From positions 13,170,019-13,234,018 of the forward strand of contig OY987270.1 in the NCBI GenBank assembly GCA_963920665.1: DNA of 64,000 nucleotides. The letters are read 5' to 3'. The number at the start of each line of letters is the position of its first letter. Within the stretch, counting starts at the first letter, position 1. Below the pieces are notes generated by a model, which ran no database searches, was not told the origin of the DNA, and worked only from the letters and a program-made list of their open reading frames with translations. Source of the stretch: Straminergon stramineum (lineage: Eukaryota > Streptophyta > Bryopsida > Hypnales > Calliergonaceae). This document shows positions 1 through 10,332 of this stretch, in pieces. The position numbers were made by a program, and so were the translations under genes.

Positions 1-1543
1 TTTGTCCTTGAAGGATTAAACTAAGTTACACGGTCTGGAGAAGTCCACAACAAACTAGGATTATGCTTTTGTATGGGTTCCTTGACCTCCTCCAATCAAT
101 CCTTAAGAGTTTTTGTTCAATAGTCAACAACAGGTTTTGTTGGTAACCCCGAAAGGACCAATAGGCTACCAAGTCACCACATGTGGCTCTTGCAACTACA
201 CTTGTAGAAAATTCGAAATGTGAACCTCACTAATAGTTCATGAACAACAAAGAGATTCCTCAATGATTTTTTCTACTATATCCATCAATACAATTTGATT
301 GAGAAATGATCACTAGGGAGAGATTTGTGGTGAATTTTGGGGGAATGGAAAAGGCACTCTAGGTTGTCACTTCACATACTCATATCTTTTTTTTCCGCCA
401 CTCAAAATGATTTGAAAAAAATTACACATCTAAATCATGATTATATGTACCTATGGGGAAAAAATTAGAATTTTTGGATCACTTTTGAGCATTCCAATTT
501 CAATGCATGTACAAAGTTCCACCTAATTGGATATCTTTCATCAATCTTGTCAATGGTGGCATTATTTCAAAAATTGTGTGATATTGTTGAACTTTTTTTC
601 ATAGAAAAGCTACATAAGTCTTCTTTCATTTCTATAGTGACAATCATCAAAACCATTCCACACACTTAGAGAACTATGTTTGTTACAAGAGATAGTCAAG
701 AAAACAAGAACTATGCTAGACATCCCTTGCTAGTCATTTTATTGGGGGTTAAGGGAATTTAAGGTGAAGGCTAGAGCTAGGAGACCTCTATTGCAGTCCA
801 AAATAAGTTCATATATGTTGAATTTGTTTAAATTGATGGCGCCATTTCACAACTTTGGCACTTTTCTAGTTTAGATTGTATAATTTGAAATCTACACTTG
901 TCCAAGATGACATTTTTATGGTTTAGACAACTTAGTTTGAAATATATACCTATTCTCGGTGGCACTTTGATAGTTTAAACCACACAATCTGAAAATAGTG
1001 TATGAAAATATGGAATATGCCATTTTAATGAAATTACCTATATAGGTTTTAACTAGGCCATATATGCATATAGAAATCAAAACTCAAAAACATTGTCATT
1101 AGACGTGTATAAAACAAATCTCATGAAACAAAGAAAAAAGAAACATCAAAGGATTAGAACAATTGTTGAAAGCTCAAAATTGACACCTCACTTTTGAATA
1201 TACCACTTTTAAAATATAGACAAGTGCCTAGAGTAAGCTTGGTATATACTTGGTTTCATCTCTTGAAAGGACTAGCTCAATGACTACATAGTCAAACATT
1301 GTTTCCAAGTAAGATAATCAAGTTTTAAAAACAAAAGTCAAAAGTTCTAAATTATTAACACTCATAGACATACTCATAGAAAACACAAACACTCATTTGG
1401 AGAACAATATCCATCAGTATCCTATAATTAGTAAGAAATTATTGATATAACTCAAACTTGATTCAATTATGCATATGTATCACTAACAAAGTGGAACACT
1501 AAACATTGAATGAATATAATCCATTCGACTACTCAGTTACAAG
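1..1543. other. AT-rich intergenic DNA
   Basis: No gene is supported here. The stretch is AT-rich, has no long open frame and shows no recognisable domain. Around 840-1000 there are two loosely similar segments ('gcacttttctagttta' and 'gcactttgatagttta') that may be decayed repeat copies. It lies downstream of the 3' end of the minus-strand CK1 gene. Confidence 0.6.
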
Positions 1544-4500
1544 TCACTTTTTGGATCCTGTGACTGAAATTTCTTCGAGATAATGACCTTGAGCATGAAT
1601 ATAAAAACACCAGTAGCAATGGTAGCAATCATGTTGACAGCTTAATATGCTACTCCCAATATAGATTATGGTTGTTAATAGCTTGGTTTTGAGAGAATCC
1701 AATAAGCCTTCCTTGAGGAATTTGCCTGCCACACAATGCCAGAGAGATGAATTAGATATACAGACACTCAGAAACAGAAAATGCACATGATTTTTGAACG
1801 AAGGTTTTGTTGTAGAAGGGGGGGATATGGAGATGAACTCTTTCGGAGGTGGAGGCCTTGGTGGATCAGGATGGCCCAACTCGGGTGGCTCAAATGTGAT
1901 TGCTAGTGGAGGTGGATTTTCTCCACATCTCTCTGAACATTTTGGAATCACTCCTTTCTGAAAGACATGAAAATGAAAACCAAATCAGTTTAGACACTGT
2001 AAATAAAGTTGTACTAGCACAAACTTGTTGCAGTGCAACATTGAACTCAGGAGAATATGGACTAAATAGCTGGTTGAAGTCCTATAGAATTGGATGAAAA
2101 ACATTGGGATGAAAACGTGACCATATTTGTGACAACAAGTTGTGACTAGGGCTGTGACAATTTGGACTTAATAAAGTTGTATGCTGAATTTCAGATGGTT
2201 TCATGAAAGAGATGTGTCACATACAAATGTTTGAGGAATGCCAACCATAGCATAGTGAATAATAGTCCAATCAAATATGTAGTCTCGTCCAAAGCCTGCA
2301 AATATTTTCATTGAATGGGAACTCTAGTGATTCTTTCAAAATTTCTCATTCTATTTTGTACTTAATTTAGTTTGCAATATGCTAATGAATTTAGGATAAT
2401 GAAAAATTAAAGAGAATAAATAAACTATAATGACATTTAGAATTTTTTTAGGAAAGGTACAAATTTAGATTAATCATCTACAAAAAGTACATTCTAATTA
2501 CTTTCCACCCAAGGAAAATTAATGGGTTCTTCCTTTAAAGTCAAAAGGAGTGATGCCTTACCCTCAGAGACAAAACAATCTTGAAACAATTTCTTGTAAC
2601 CTTCATAATCAGGTTCTATTTCAAAAGGAAGTGTCCGAGTAAGTTTAACAAACTTTGCAAACTGAGGTGGCAAACCTTCACAAAGGACCTGCAAGTGTAA
2701 ATAAAATTGAAAAAATCTAACTATTGAGAAGAACAAAGAATCAAAAGCAACTCACTACAAGAAAATTCATAATGCATAGACATATCAACCCTAAAAGGAT
2801 GTTGAACAAATGAATTTGAAAGGGGCACCAAGACCTCAGCACATAGACTACTCTTTAATTTTCCAATCTTCTCATGTTTTTCTTCTCTAGTGTCTGCTTT
2901 CATATCTTTCCACGGAAGTCTGTCCCATATCAACTATATCCACTTCATACAAGCAATTGAAGCTAACTTGGTAACTATTATAACTATAAAGTTGAGTTAG
3001 TCGATGGGACTCTTCAACCAATTCCACTATCCTTATCTTCTAATTGCACATTATTTGCAATCCTTATAACAAAAAAATAAACACATATTCAAGAGTAAGT
3101 GCATAGATGTCGTGGGGATACTCTCCAAGTGAATAATTAGTACTACATCTTGCTTGAATGTGCATTTTTTTTATAAACTCACAACTTGAGTTTTCCCAAA
3201 CACAACACTCAAACAAAACATCATGTAAAATGGCACTATCAAATGCAATAGATGAATACCCTTGTAAGAGGTTACATCATAGCCTACTAACCTGCCTTTG
3301 AGCAAGTACACTAGTACATATCCAAGAGACTCCAAGTCATCTCTTCTACTGTGCTCTATTTCAACAGCACATCCGATTGAGTGGTGAATGGCCAAATGAA
3401 AGGTCACAATTAGTTTAGTGTTCAAGGGAATACAATATACTTTGGATCAAGTAATTAAGGGAGGCCATTGTTAAATATAAAATTTAATATGACACTTTTG
3501 GCCATGTTAGAAGGTGCAAGATAGGTTAACCCCTAAAGGAGTCAATGGCCAATAGCTTGATTATGAATGTTTTCAAGAGTTTGGACTCAAAATTATATGA
3601 AATGGATGATGTTTATCCAAGCATGATTTGAAGATGATTTTTGTCTACTTTTCAACAATGTGATGCTTCATGATTTTTGTTCATGTCGAGATGGATGTAA
3701 AAAGAAACTTCTGAAATTTTAATTTTTTGTGTATAAAATCTTGTTAAGTCAAAAACTTATTTTGCCTGTGCAAGTCCAAATTTATATTCCCCCTCTTCCA
3801 GGCTCTTCGAAAGGGTTAAAGACCACCTTGTATATAATCATTGTGAGCACATTATTTTTTACCCACTACAATTGAACATTCACATTATTTGATTAGCAAT
3901 AGGCGCTTACCAAGACCGTTGTGGTTGTTGATACTTGCATACCGGGCAGATCCTACGAGATTCTTGTTGTCTCTGCAGAGACAACGACTAGGTTTTAGAA
4001 GGATGATACGAACATATTTCAAAACTAGACGTGTTAACCAGACAGTTAAAATACTTAGGTTCCTGTAGGACGCTTAAAAATTGTGATGCACAAAATTTTA
4101 GGAGCAATAACAGACCTCGTTAACAATAGCAGAAACTTGGATAACCAAGGAATGACTTACGGTATGAGTGTAAAGCGTCGCTAACACACATGTAGAAGAG
4201 TTTATGATGGAAACACAAGATACCTGCAAGGAATGTGCACCTTGGTCTTTGGATGACACCACTTTTTTGCGAGGCCAAAGTCGATGATATGAACCTAATG
4301 ATTGCCAAACTCAAGATAAAAATTAAGTCTGCATGCGCATCAGTCCTTTACTAGATCTCTCAAATGTTGGGAATTTTATTAGGTTTCCTTGACTGAGAAT
4401 AATTCAAATACTTAGAGACTCCGAGGAGTACTTGGATGAACATTTACAAGGAATATCCACAGACTTCAATCACCTGATTTGCTCGTTTCCCAAGCCCCAT

Positions 4501-6614
4501 CAGGAGATTCTCAGGTTTGATGTCCCCATGCACGAAACCCTTTGAATGAATATACTGCAGTACGGAAATCTGTGGCATTGAGTCAGAGAAGACGTTGGTA
4601 ATTAGAAGTGAGCACATTCAATAACCCAGACCCATTAGGCAACTAACGTAGTCACCAAATGTCACGTCGAATAGATGAGCACTGATGATTGGGTTTTAAT
4701 GAGAAATATTGGGCCGATTTACATTTCTACGGAGAATTCTTGAAACAAGCAAATAAACAGAGCTAGTTGAAGCCCCCACAACAGGTGGGAAGGCATTAAG
4801 AAACAAGTCACTCAGTAACGAGGCTTGTCCTATACAAATTACTTTGTTTTCTGTAAAACTGACTTTCTTGTTCAGGAACAACCTACTCAAACTTCCTCAC
4901 ATTTACTGTGAATGTATTTTTTTTAAATGTAGCCAATGGTATTTTGAGCACTCAACATAATGGTCAACCAGACAAGACCACTCTCAATAAGTGCTGCCTT
5001 GTAAGAGCATCATAAATCCAACGCAAAATATATACAAGGGGCAGCACAAATGTGATTGCTGAGTACATTTTTTCATTTGTACAATTCCTTTTACAGCATT
5101 AGATTCATGATGCTCTAAGAATCTGTGTCCTTCTAGCATCCTTTGTCAAGAGTCTTTCTCCATGCTATCCGGACAAAGTGTAAAACCCTCCAACTTTTAC
5201 CAATCAAGTTTCTTGATTTCTTAGAATATGGTTAAAATGTTTTGCACGCAGGGTTTGTTTAGGCAAATGTGAGACCACCTGGTCATATTGAGCACATTCA
5301 TTCACAAATCCGGACTAGCTGACTTGACAATATATGATATGGATTAGTGATACTTACAAGCTGGTCCGCAAGCATAAGCACGGTCTTCAGCGAGAATCTC
5401 GCAAGCTCTTCCTCAGAACACGAAAATTTCTGACTGCAGAACTTCTTAAGGTCTTCAAGAGTTGGTCCCAAAAGATCCATGACCAAAACTCTGTATCTTC
5501 CTTGTAAACCATACCATCGAGTGTTGATAATTCCAGCTGAAATCGAAAGGTCAGGTGTTAATCCATTAACCCATAAACGCCGATGCGGACGTTTTTCGTC
5601 CGATGAATAACAAGAAAGTAATCTGTAGGAAGTAGGAATGCAGTTTTTCATCCGGGTTTTTTTTAACACAATTGTGGAGACGTGCTGCATCTTGGAGGGC
5701 CAAAAATACTGTCATTCAGATGCATTCATAATTTTAGGGAGCATAGACATGGAGGACAGAACACGGAAATATCCGTGCACGGTGTTAGGTCGTAGGCTGC
5801 CCTCCTACAATTTTCATGAGGGCAACGAGAGTTCCCCTTTCTTTGGTATTGTTCATGAACGTGTTTCTCTCCCACGGTCAGTGCACAATGAACAGTACTC
5901 AGCCCGCCTTTTCCCCGCGGGGACCAGTCCGTCGTATAGGGGTTAAATGCTATGCAAAAGTAGTATGTCGAGACACAAATGCACAACACTTGAAATCCCA
6001 AACCACTCACTAAAATGGGGATTCTGTTGCTCCAACAAAGTTCTAAGAAATTACGCGCCCAGAAGCACGTGACTTACTTCCTCCCTGGAGAATCCGGTAC
6101 AACTTCGACTCAAAAAATAGCTGTGGATTCTTTGCCTTGATGGGTTCCTGTATTTAATTACCATTGCATTCAGGTGTCAAGATTTTTTTTTAATAATGGA
6201 TCATCCATAAATATAAAATTGTTGTATCATTCTCCAAATAATGAAACTAATTAGATTTCGTTTCCAAAAAAATGAGGTCCAAAACCACCTCAGTCAGTAC
6301 ATACCAGCTTCATGGCAACCTGTTCATTAGTTTGGACATTCGTTCCTGCATCAAAGTGAATCAAGCTCGTAATTGAATGAAACATAATCGAAATATGCAA
6401 GGCATTCTAGAAGATTTGGAATTGCAAGTTAGCAGTTTTCATTAATTGTGATCTGAATTTGAGGTGGTATAAACATAAAAAGATGCCCTAGTGTACAAAC
6501 CCATTGCAAAGACAATTAGGGTTTCCTCCTTCACTGACCCATAAAGACCTCAGCGGAGGAACCGTTCCCAATCAGAAGACCGCGCAAGTACTTGTCGCCC
6601 ACTTTGTAATCCAT
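1544..6614 (-). CDS. Casein kinase 1-like protein kinase, divergent, 12 exons
   Basis: Predicted Ser/Thr kinase of the casein kinase 1 family, about 446 residues. Exons (minus strand): 6614-6539, 6345-6305, 6147-6078, 5536-5358, 4569-4474, 4294-4224, 3972-3911, 3355-3292, 2919-2829, 2688-2562, 2295-2246, 1957-1544; phases are consistent at every junction. The protein starts MDYKVGDKY, then a degraded glycine loop ([11 protein letters not shown]), the ATP lysine in [18 protein letters not shown], the catalytic loop HGDIKPEN (HRDIKPDN is usual), IIDFGLAKK, the CK1 signature [15 protein letters not shown] and a final [13 protein letters not shown]. The arginine before the catalytic Asp is glycine and the third glycine of the loop is alanine, so activity may be unusual, but Lys, Asp and DFG are kept. 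The donor of exon 9 could instead be at 2835. The C-terminal proline-rich exon (1957-1544) is the least certain part. TTAA-bounded elements sit in introns 3 and 7. Confidence 0.82.
3530..3815. mobile_element. Possible TTAA-flanked element in CK1 intron 7
   Basis: A 286 bp segment is bounded by TTAA on both sides (3526-3529 and 3816-3819). It begins CCCCTAAAGG and ends AAAGGG, as expected for a piggyBac-type insertion. The inverted match between the two ends is weak beyond the first few bases, so chance is possible. It lies wholly within the intron between CK1 exons 7 and 8. Confidence 0.35.
5566..5946. mobile_element. piggyBac-like miniature element, copy 1 (373 bp, TTAA ends)
   Basis: The element proper is 5570-5942 (373 bp), flanked by TTAA at 5566-5569 and 5943-5946. 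Its ends are CCCATAAACGCCG and, read inward from the right, CCCCTATACGACG, matching at 10 of 13 positions. Just inside the left end is a hairpin CGGACG-ttttt-CGTCCG. A second full copy of equal length lies at 28836-29208. TTAA target duplication and CCC/GGG ends are known hallmarks of piggyBac transposons; assignment to that superfamily is inference because no transposase is present. It lies in CK1 intron 3 (5537-6077), so it should be spliced out. Open frames across it on both strands are not supported as genes. Confidence 0.75.
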
Positions 6615-7371
6615 CAGAGTACACTTCTCAGAAAGTTGCCCGAAATTCGAAGCTTCTCCTGCGCAATAATTAAAATGGGTTCAGAATTAGGGCTGGGGAG
6701 CGCACCCAATACCCTGTACAGGGCTTGGATTCGACACCAAATGCTACAATTCGCACCCTAGATCGAAGATCGCACAGGCTACAATTCACTCAATAGATCA
6801 AAGACCAGGTGACCAAAACAGAAGCATTGGAAATAAAGTCGACATGGAATTTGAGAGGAGTTATTATCAATTCCAACACAGAAGAGAATGAACACCTCGT
6901 GTGACCTAATGCCTATTGATATCTACTCATGGAAACACACCAATAGCTTCTCCACTAGTTCTGGAAGGGCTTACGTCAATCACCGATGATGTAACATATA
7001 CATCAGGAATGTTAAGATCTCCTTTCAATGTTTGGCGCTCAATTCAAGATTGAAGCTCGAGGTGATATTTTCTAAGTTTCTTGAACGCAAGAGTTAAGCT
7101 GCAAAGAAGCAGAAACCCGTAGGCCACTTGACATTGACAGCACAGGTGTGAAATGAGAGGAAAATTTCATACAAACGCATGAACATGTACATAGCAAAGC
7201 TACGACAATCTCTCACAATGGTCCAACAAGAGTAAGAAAATAACAAGGAGACTCCACAGTTCTGGCTCTCATGATGATTTCCACGCCCATACCCTCTCCA
7301 TGTGGCATGCTGCATGTTCTGTGCTCAATGTGGAGTTTAAGTATGTGTGGGTACGTAACCCATGGTTGCGC
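6615..7371. other. Intergenic: CK1 5' flank and AWPM-19 upstream region
   Basis: Shared upstream region of the minus-strand CK1 gene and the plus-strand AWPM-19-like gene. A CK1 5'UTR should begin just above 6614. No further coding region is supported. Confidence 0.5.
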
Positions 7372-7382
7372 TCGGTATTTAA
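7372..7382 (+). promoter_or_regulatory. Candidate TATA box for the AWPM-19-like gene
   Basis: The sequence ggtatttaaatt resembles a plant TATA box. It lies about 170 bp before the donor of the 5'UTR intron that starts at 7553, a sensible distance for a first non-coding exon of roughly 140 bp. No transcript start can be seen directly. Confidence 0.35.
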
Positions 7383-7552
7383 ATTACTGAAGTGCAACCC
7401 AAGGTGAGTCAGTCGCCTTCCCCCTTAAAGCAGTTACCGGTAGCACTGTGAACCTTGAGTGTGAGCTTTCTCTCCTTTTCTGTTTCTTGGAGCTCATTCT
7501 TGTTGCAGCGATCTTTTTCTTCCAAACCGAGTCAGTGATCATCACTCTCAGG

Positions 7553-8371
7553 TACGTAATGTGCTTTAGTCGCTAACTTGGAAAATTTGCATTGAAATTC
7601 CGAGCTAAGCTTGCTTTGATATATATCTCTTCTTGCATGCTGGTCAGATGAGTCATTCTTGATTATTCCTCTAAAGCCAACCAACGTTTCTCGTTGAATG
7701 TCGAACTTCGTGGACTGAGGCTTCTGTCTCTTTGATAAATTGCTTGGAATAGTCAGTGGATGCATGTAGCTGAGGTCGGACTGACTTTCTTCATGTTCTC
7801 TGTCAATCTCTAATGGCTCCCCTTTCAATTGCAACTTGCTATGGCTTCTTATCATTTCAAATAGTCCTCTTGATGTTTTTAGTGTAAACGAGCTGGAATT
7901 AGATCTCTAACACAAGATCGATCACTTTTGGCTTTCTCCGCTAATTACTCTGCGTTGAAATGTCTATCCCCAGCCGTCGTTTTGAAAATTAACCATTTGA
8001 GGTCTGACATGTAGCGGCTATCTAGCTTGTTGAAGCTCTTCTTAGGTTTGAATGCCCAAGCAATGCGTTCTCGATCTGAATAATTTCTCGACTCGAAGTT
8101 CACTTGTCAAGAACGTTAAGGATTTAAGGTTCCAGACATTCTTTGTACTGATTAAAATCTTTTCTTGATGTTCGTTCTTGCACAGTGTGTGTTACCTACC
8201 TCTCTCCTCTTCTATGTCATTATATGTTTGACGCCATGCATTCTTGCACTCCCCCGAGTTGTAAGCTTTGAAGAAGAAAGCGAGGATTTTGCCCGATGTC
8301 TCGAGCTATAATTTGAAGAAAATTCCGACGTCTCTCACTGTTGTTGCTAATTTGTGATCGCGTGTCCACAG
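7553..8371 (+). other. 5'UTR intron of the AWPM-19-like gene
   Basis: A strong donor (CTCAG|GTACGTAA) at 7553 and acceptor (GTCCACAG|GTGCGG) ending at 8371 define an 819 bp intron. It lies upstream of the ATG at 8424. Long first introns in 5'UTRs are common in highly expressed plant genes, so it may carry enhancing activity. Its coding strand holds no supported gene. Confidence 0.6.
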
Positions 8372-8423
8372 GTGCGGAGGAATTGGTTGAGGTGCTCAAT
8401 TTTGGCGAGGTGGTGCTGTGACC

Positions 8424-9440
8424 ATGGCTTTCGGCATTGGAAGGGGAATTTCCACGCCACTTTTGGCGTTAAACTTCTGCATGTATGCCATCACGGCCGC
8501 CCTCGCAGGGTGGGCTCTGAACAAGAACATCGACTCTTCGGCGGGCAAGGCTGGCTACGTCGGTAAGAGCCGCAAGAACTCGGAGTTTGGGACATATTCA
8601 AAATAAGCTCAATCGATCACTTGATCTTTCTCATTCGCGTTTCTTTGTTCTGTGTATAATGGTAAATGTCTCATGCAGTTGATTTCGGATTGGATTGCAG
8701 GTAATGCGGCAACATTCTACTTCCTGCCGATGGTGCTCATTGCTTCTGTAGTGGGATTGGCGTCCGCCTTGGCGGGCATTCACCACTTGAGAGTGTGGCG
8801 CACCGAAAGCCTTGCCGCTGCCGCTTCGGCTGCGCTCATCGCCTGGACGCTCACTCTCCTCGCCTTCGGGTACGGTGACTCTTAACAGTGTCTTTTAGAA
8901 AATCAGGATCCGGTATTTCACCTGCTTGCCTGCCAAAATCTGGAAATTAATCAGGGCATTCAGGGAAACTGCTTTACACAGAGATTTTTTTGCTATCGGT
9001 CTTGTGCAGCGTCGCTTGCAAGGAGATTCATATTGGTGGTCCACGCTCCAAGAAGCTGGTGAGCTTTCAAACAATCATCAAACTTGTGTCGAGAGCTTTG
9101 ACAAGAAAGTGTGACGGAACGAAATTTGACTGTGGAATCGCTGATTTCTATTTCTGCAAACGCATACATGAGTCAAATGCGATCTGAATAACGTGGAGAT
9201 GTATGTTAGCTCTTTCCTCATATTCGAACAATTTGTACGGTATATTCGCAGAAAGTTGTGGAGTCGTTCATCATCGTCTTGGCCCTCTTCGAGCTCTTCT
9301 ACTTGCTGTCTCTCCATGCGGGCGTCTTCGGCAGCGACTACGGCCCGCCTTACAGCAACCCAGCCGCTGGAGGTGCCAACATTGGTTTGGTGCAAGCAGA
9401 GAAACACCACCACGGCACACCCGCTGCCGCAGCTGTCTAA
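8424..9440 (+). CDS. AWPM-19-like (PM19) plasma-membrane protein
   Basis: Four exons, 8424-8562, 8701-8869, 9010-9058 and 9252-9440, join in frame to give 181 residues. The protein begins MAFGIGRGISTPLLALNFCMY and contains the family hallmark region VACKEIHIGGPRSKKL. Four hydrophobic membrane segments are visible: near residues 10-30, 50-75, 85-105 and 125-145. The tail is short and His/Ala/Pro-rich (EKHHHGTPAAAAV). AWPM-19/PM19 proteins are plant plasma-membrane proteins induced by abscisic acid, cold and drying; a rice member has been reported to import abscisic acid. Function here is inferred from family only. The ATG at 8424 has a good context (gaccATGGC) and follows a spliced 5'UTR. Confidence 0.9.
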
Positions 9441-10332
9441 TTGTTCAGCTAAAATCTAGTTCTTGCTTCAGCACCGCAAATCACATAGTGAGTGCAGAAA
9501 TTAGAGTTCGAATTTTTGTATTGGAGAGATGATCACGATGAGCCTCAAAAGCTCCATTGCCGGAACTTATGTCATTAGTGAAAGTCAAGTGGACTAGAAG
9601 AAGAGCTTGCTGTCGTTACCAGACACATAAAATTTGAATTATGTACTTCCTATGATATGCTTTCAGAATGTCCAACAATTTGAAAATATCACGGGAGCAA
9701 ACGCCGTACCATCAGGCATCACGGATGCTAACAAAAAATTAGATAACTATGCAACTGATCAAGGCTAATGCTACATATTCGTATGCACAATTTGTACTCC
9801 CTTGAGGAACGGAAATATGTCTAGCACTTCATTGGTCCGCCAAGGTAAGAGCAGAGGCGCAATCACGTGCCAGTGGTGCCAAACGACAGAATGTACTTTG
9901 AAAGCTCGTGATGCAGCACGCGAGGTATGGAGGCGTCCATGTTCTGCACCGCAATGTGAGGGTTCAGACGTAGCCGTCCCTGCGGGGTGAGCTCCCCATG
10001 TCACAACTTCTAAAATCGCTTGTGCAAAAGCAGGAGGATGGACACTATAGCAATGTTTCAGTGCCAAGTCCTAGTTAAGATGCATTCCTTCCAATCGTTA
10101 CCGACCTTTCAAGATTGATTACCACACCATGTGTCCATGTTCACAGAGATGAGAGGCTATGAGAACTAAATTCTTCAGACTGCGACAGGCAATGGAATTC
10201 TTCTCTCCAGCTAGTGCCTTCTGCCGATGGAATACGATCAGCGGCAGTCTTAACTTGCGTCTTCACAGAAGCCTCTGCAATTTTAACACACAATGCAGCA
10301 ATTGAGAGAGAGGCAGTCTGGTTTCATGGCAA
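9441..10332. other. Intergenic between AWPM-19-like gene and LRR pseudogene
   Basis: The first few hundred bases are presumably the 3'UTR of the AWPM-19-like gene, which converges with the minus-strand LRR gene. Short open frames around 9770-10070 occur on both strands and show no recognisable domain. Nothing else is supported. Confidence 0.5.

Noticed and set aside
5638..5946. Open frame of about 102 codons inside the 373 bp element, also open in the copy at 28811-29212
   Set aside because: Frames are open on both strands of both copies, and the predicted peptides differ more than the DNA does. There is no domain, and this copy lies in an intron. It is best read as non-coding element sequence.
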